Assembly (NCBI GenBank): GCA_963971285.1
Contig: OZ020255.1
Location: 3,472,001 to 3,536,000 of the forward strand
Reading direction: 5' to 3'
DNA from: Astropecten irregularis
Lineage: Eukaryota > Echinodermata > Asteroidea > Paxillosida > Astropectinidae
Length of the DNA: 64,000 bases
A program made the position numbers and the translations under genes. Under the pieces are notes generated by a model. It was not told where the DNA came from, ran no database searches, and worked only from the letters and a program-made list of their open reading frames with translations. Below are positions 63,954 to 64,000 of this stretch, piece by piece (position 1 is the stretch's first letter; each line of letters opens with the position of its first letter).

Positions 63954-64000
63954 GCACACAACATGGCTGGGATTTATCATAGATCACAAGAAATCCCATC
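62720..64000 (+). pseudogene. DIRS reverse transcriptase, partly duplicated
   Basis: In each copy the order is 'YKLEFTRIPP' (about 62785 and 63462), 'LNLKPLNRFIRPRRFRMDTL' (62917 and 63594), 'SASLDLKDAYLHIPIHPE' (catalytic Asp; 63016 and 63693), 'SALPFGLSTSPMVFTQVTRT' and 'ITIFLYLDDWLVIGESS' (catalytic Asp pair; 63208 and 63885). A frameshift after 'HPELSEI' and one near 'DGQI' split the fingers from the palm in both copies, so the lesions predate the duplication. The last bases read into the following 'WLGFIIDHKKS' segment. All key RT residues are readable. Confidence 0.85.

Larger units (their letters stand above)
60845..64000 (+). mobile_element. DIRS-like retrotransposon E, running off the window
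   Basis: It starts with 'gcgttcatcttacccaaataacatgtacc', similar to the terminus at 6470-6500, then a leader, the conserved block (61383-61495), gag (61767-62327) and RT (62880-64000). Its family is closest to the minus-strand element at 6418-8760. The RT region is duplicated in tandem. RNase H and recombinase must lie beyond 64000. Confidence 0.75.

Overview
This window reads as repeat-dominated DNA from a marine invertebrate, most likely a deuterostome and plausibly an echinoderm. I infer that from the mix of elements: several DIRS-like and Ngaro-like tyrosine-recombinase retrotransposons, a Ty3/Gypsy element with the copia-like domain order known from the deuterostome Gmr1 group, L2/CR1-like and other LINEs, a Polinton/Maverick relic, tRNA-derived SINEs and many short inverted-repeat DNA elements. 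Frequent 'taggcctac' and 'tacatgta' words fit an echinoderm but are weak evidence. I found no convincing host protein gene, rRNA, functional tRNA, CRISPR array or bacterial-style operon. Every protein-like stretch belongs to a mobile element, and almost all are broken by stops, frameshifts, deletions or nested insertions.

Layout. 1-2470: DIRS-like copy A. 2483-11087 (minus): a broken Ngaro-type element (ORF1-like protein at 8815-9627, tyrosine recombinase at 4340-5300, SGNH hydrolase piece at 2483-2700). It is interrupted by a hAT-type element (9636-11079, 8-bp target duplication), a DIRS element (6418-8760), an inverted-repeat element (3499-4332) and a palindrome-rich tandem array (2815-3480). 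11756-15430: SINE, then a nearly full-length L2-like LINE (minus). 15432-17880: small inverted-repeat elements and a 129-bp tandem array. 18271-23400 (plus): a second Ngaro element (RT/RNase H, recombinase, SGNH hydrolase), split by a 1.9-kb DNA element. 23440-29260: SINEs and a modular repeat family unusually rich in the palindrome TGACGTCA. 30200-36335: DIRS copy B and further DIRS debris. 37689-41568 (minus): Gmr1-like Gypsy element. 41780-45945: a LINE followed by DIRS copy C. 47485-49340: DIRS and LINE debris. 50480-52380: Polinton polymerase and integrase relics. 52735-57850: one DIRS element split by a 777-bp inverted-repeat element and by a 2.9-kb LINE with a 12-bp target duplication. 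58020-60185: LINE fragments. 60845-64000: DIRS element E, whose RT region carries an exact 677-bp tandem duplication and runs off the window end.

How the parts relate. The genes do not form a host pathway. They are the parts of self-copying elements: gag, protease, integrase, reverse transcriptase, RNase H, tyrosine recombinase, hydrolase, endonuclease and DNA polymerase. The nesting gives a relative history: Ngaro and DIRS elements came first, and LINEs, hAT-like elements and small inverted-repeat elements were inserted into them later.
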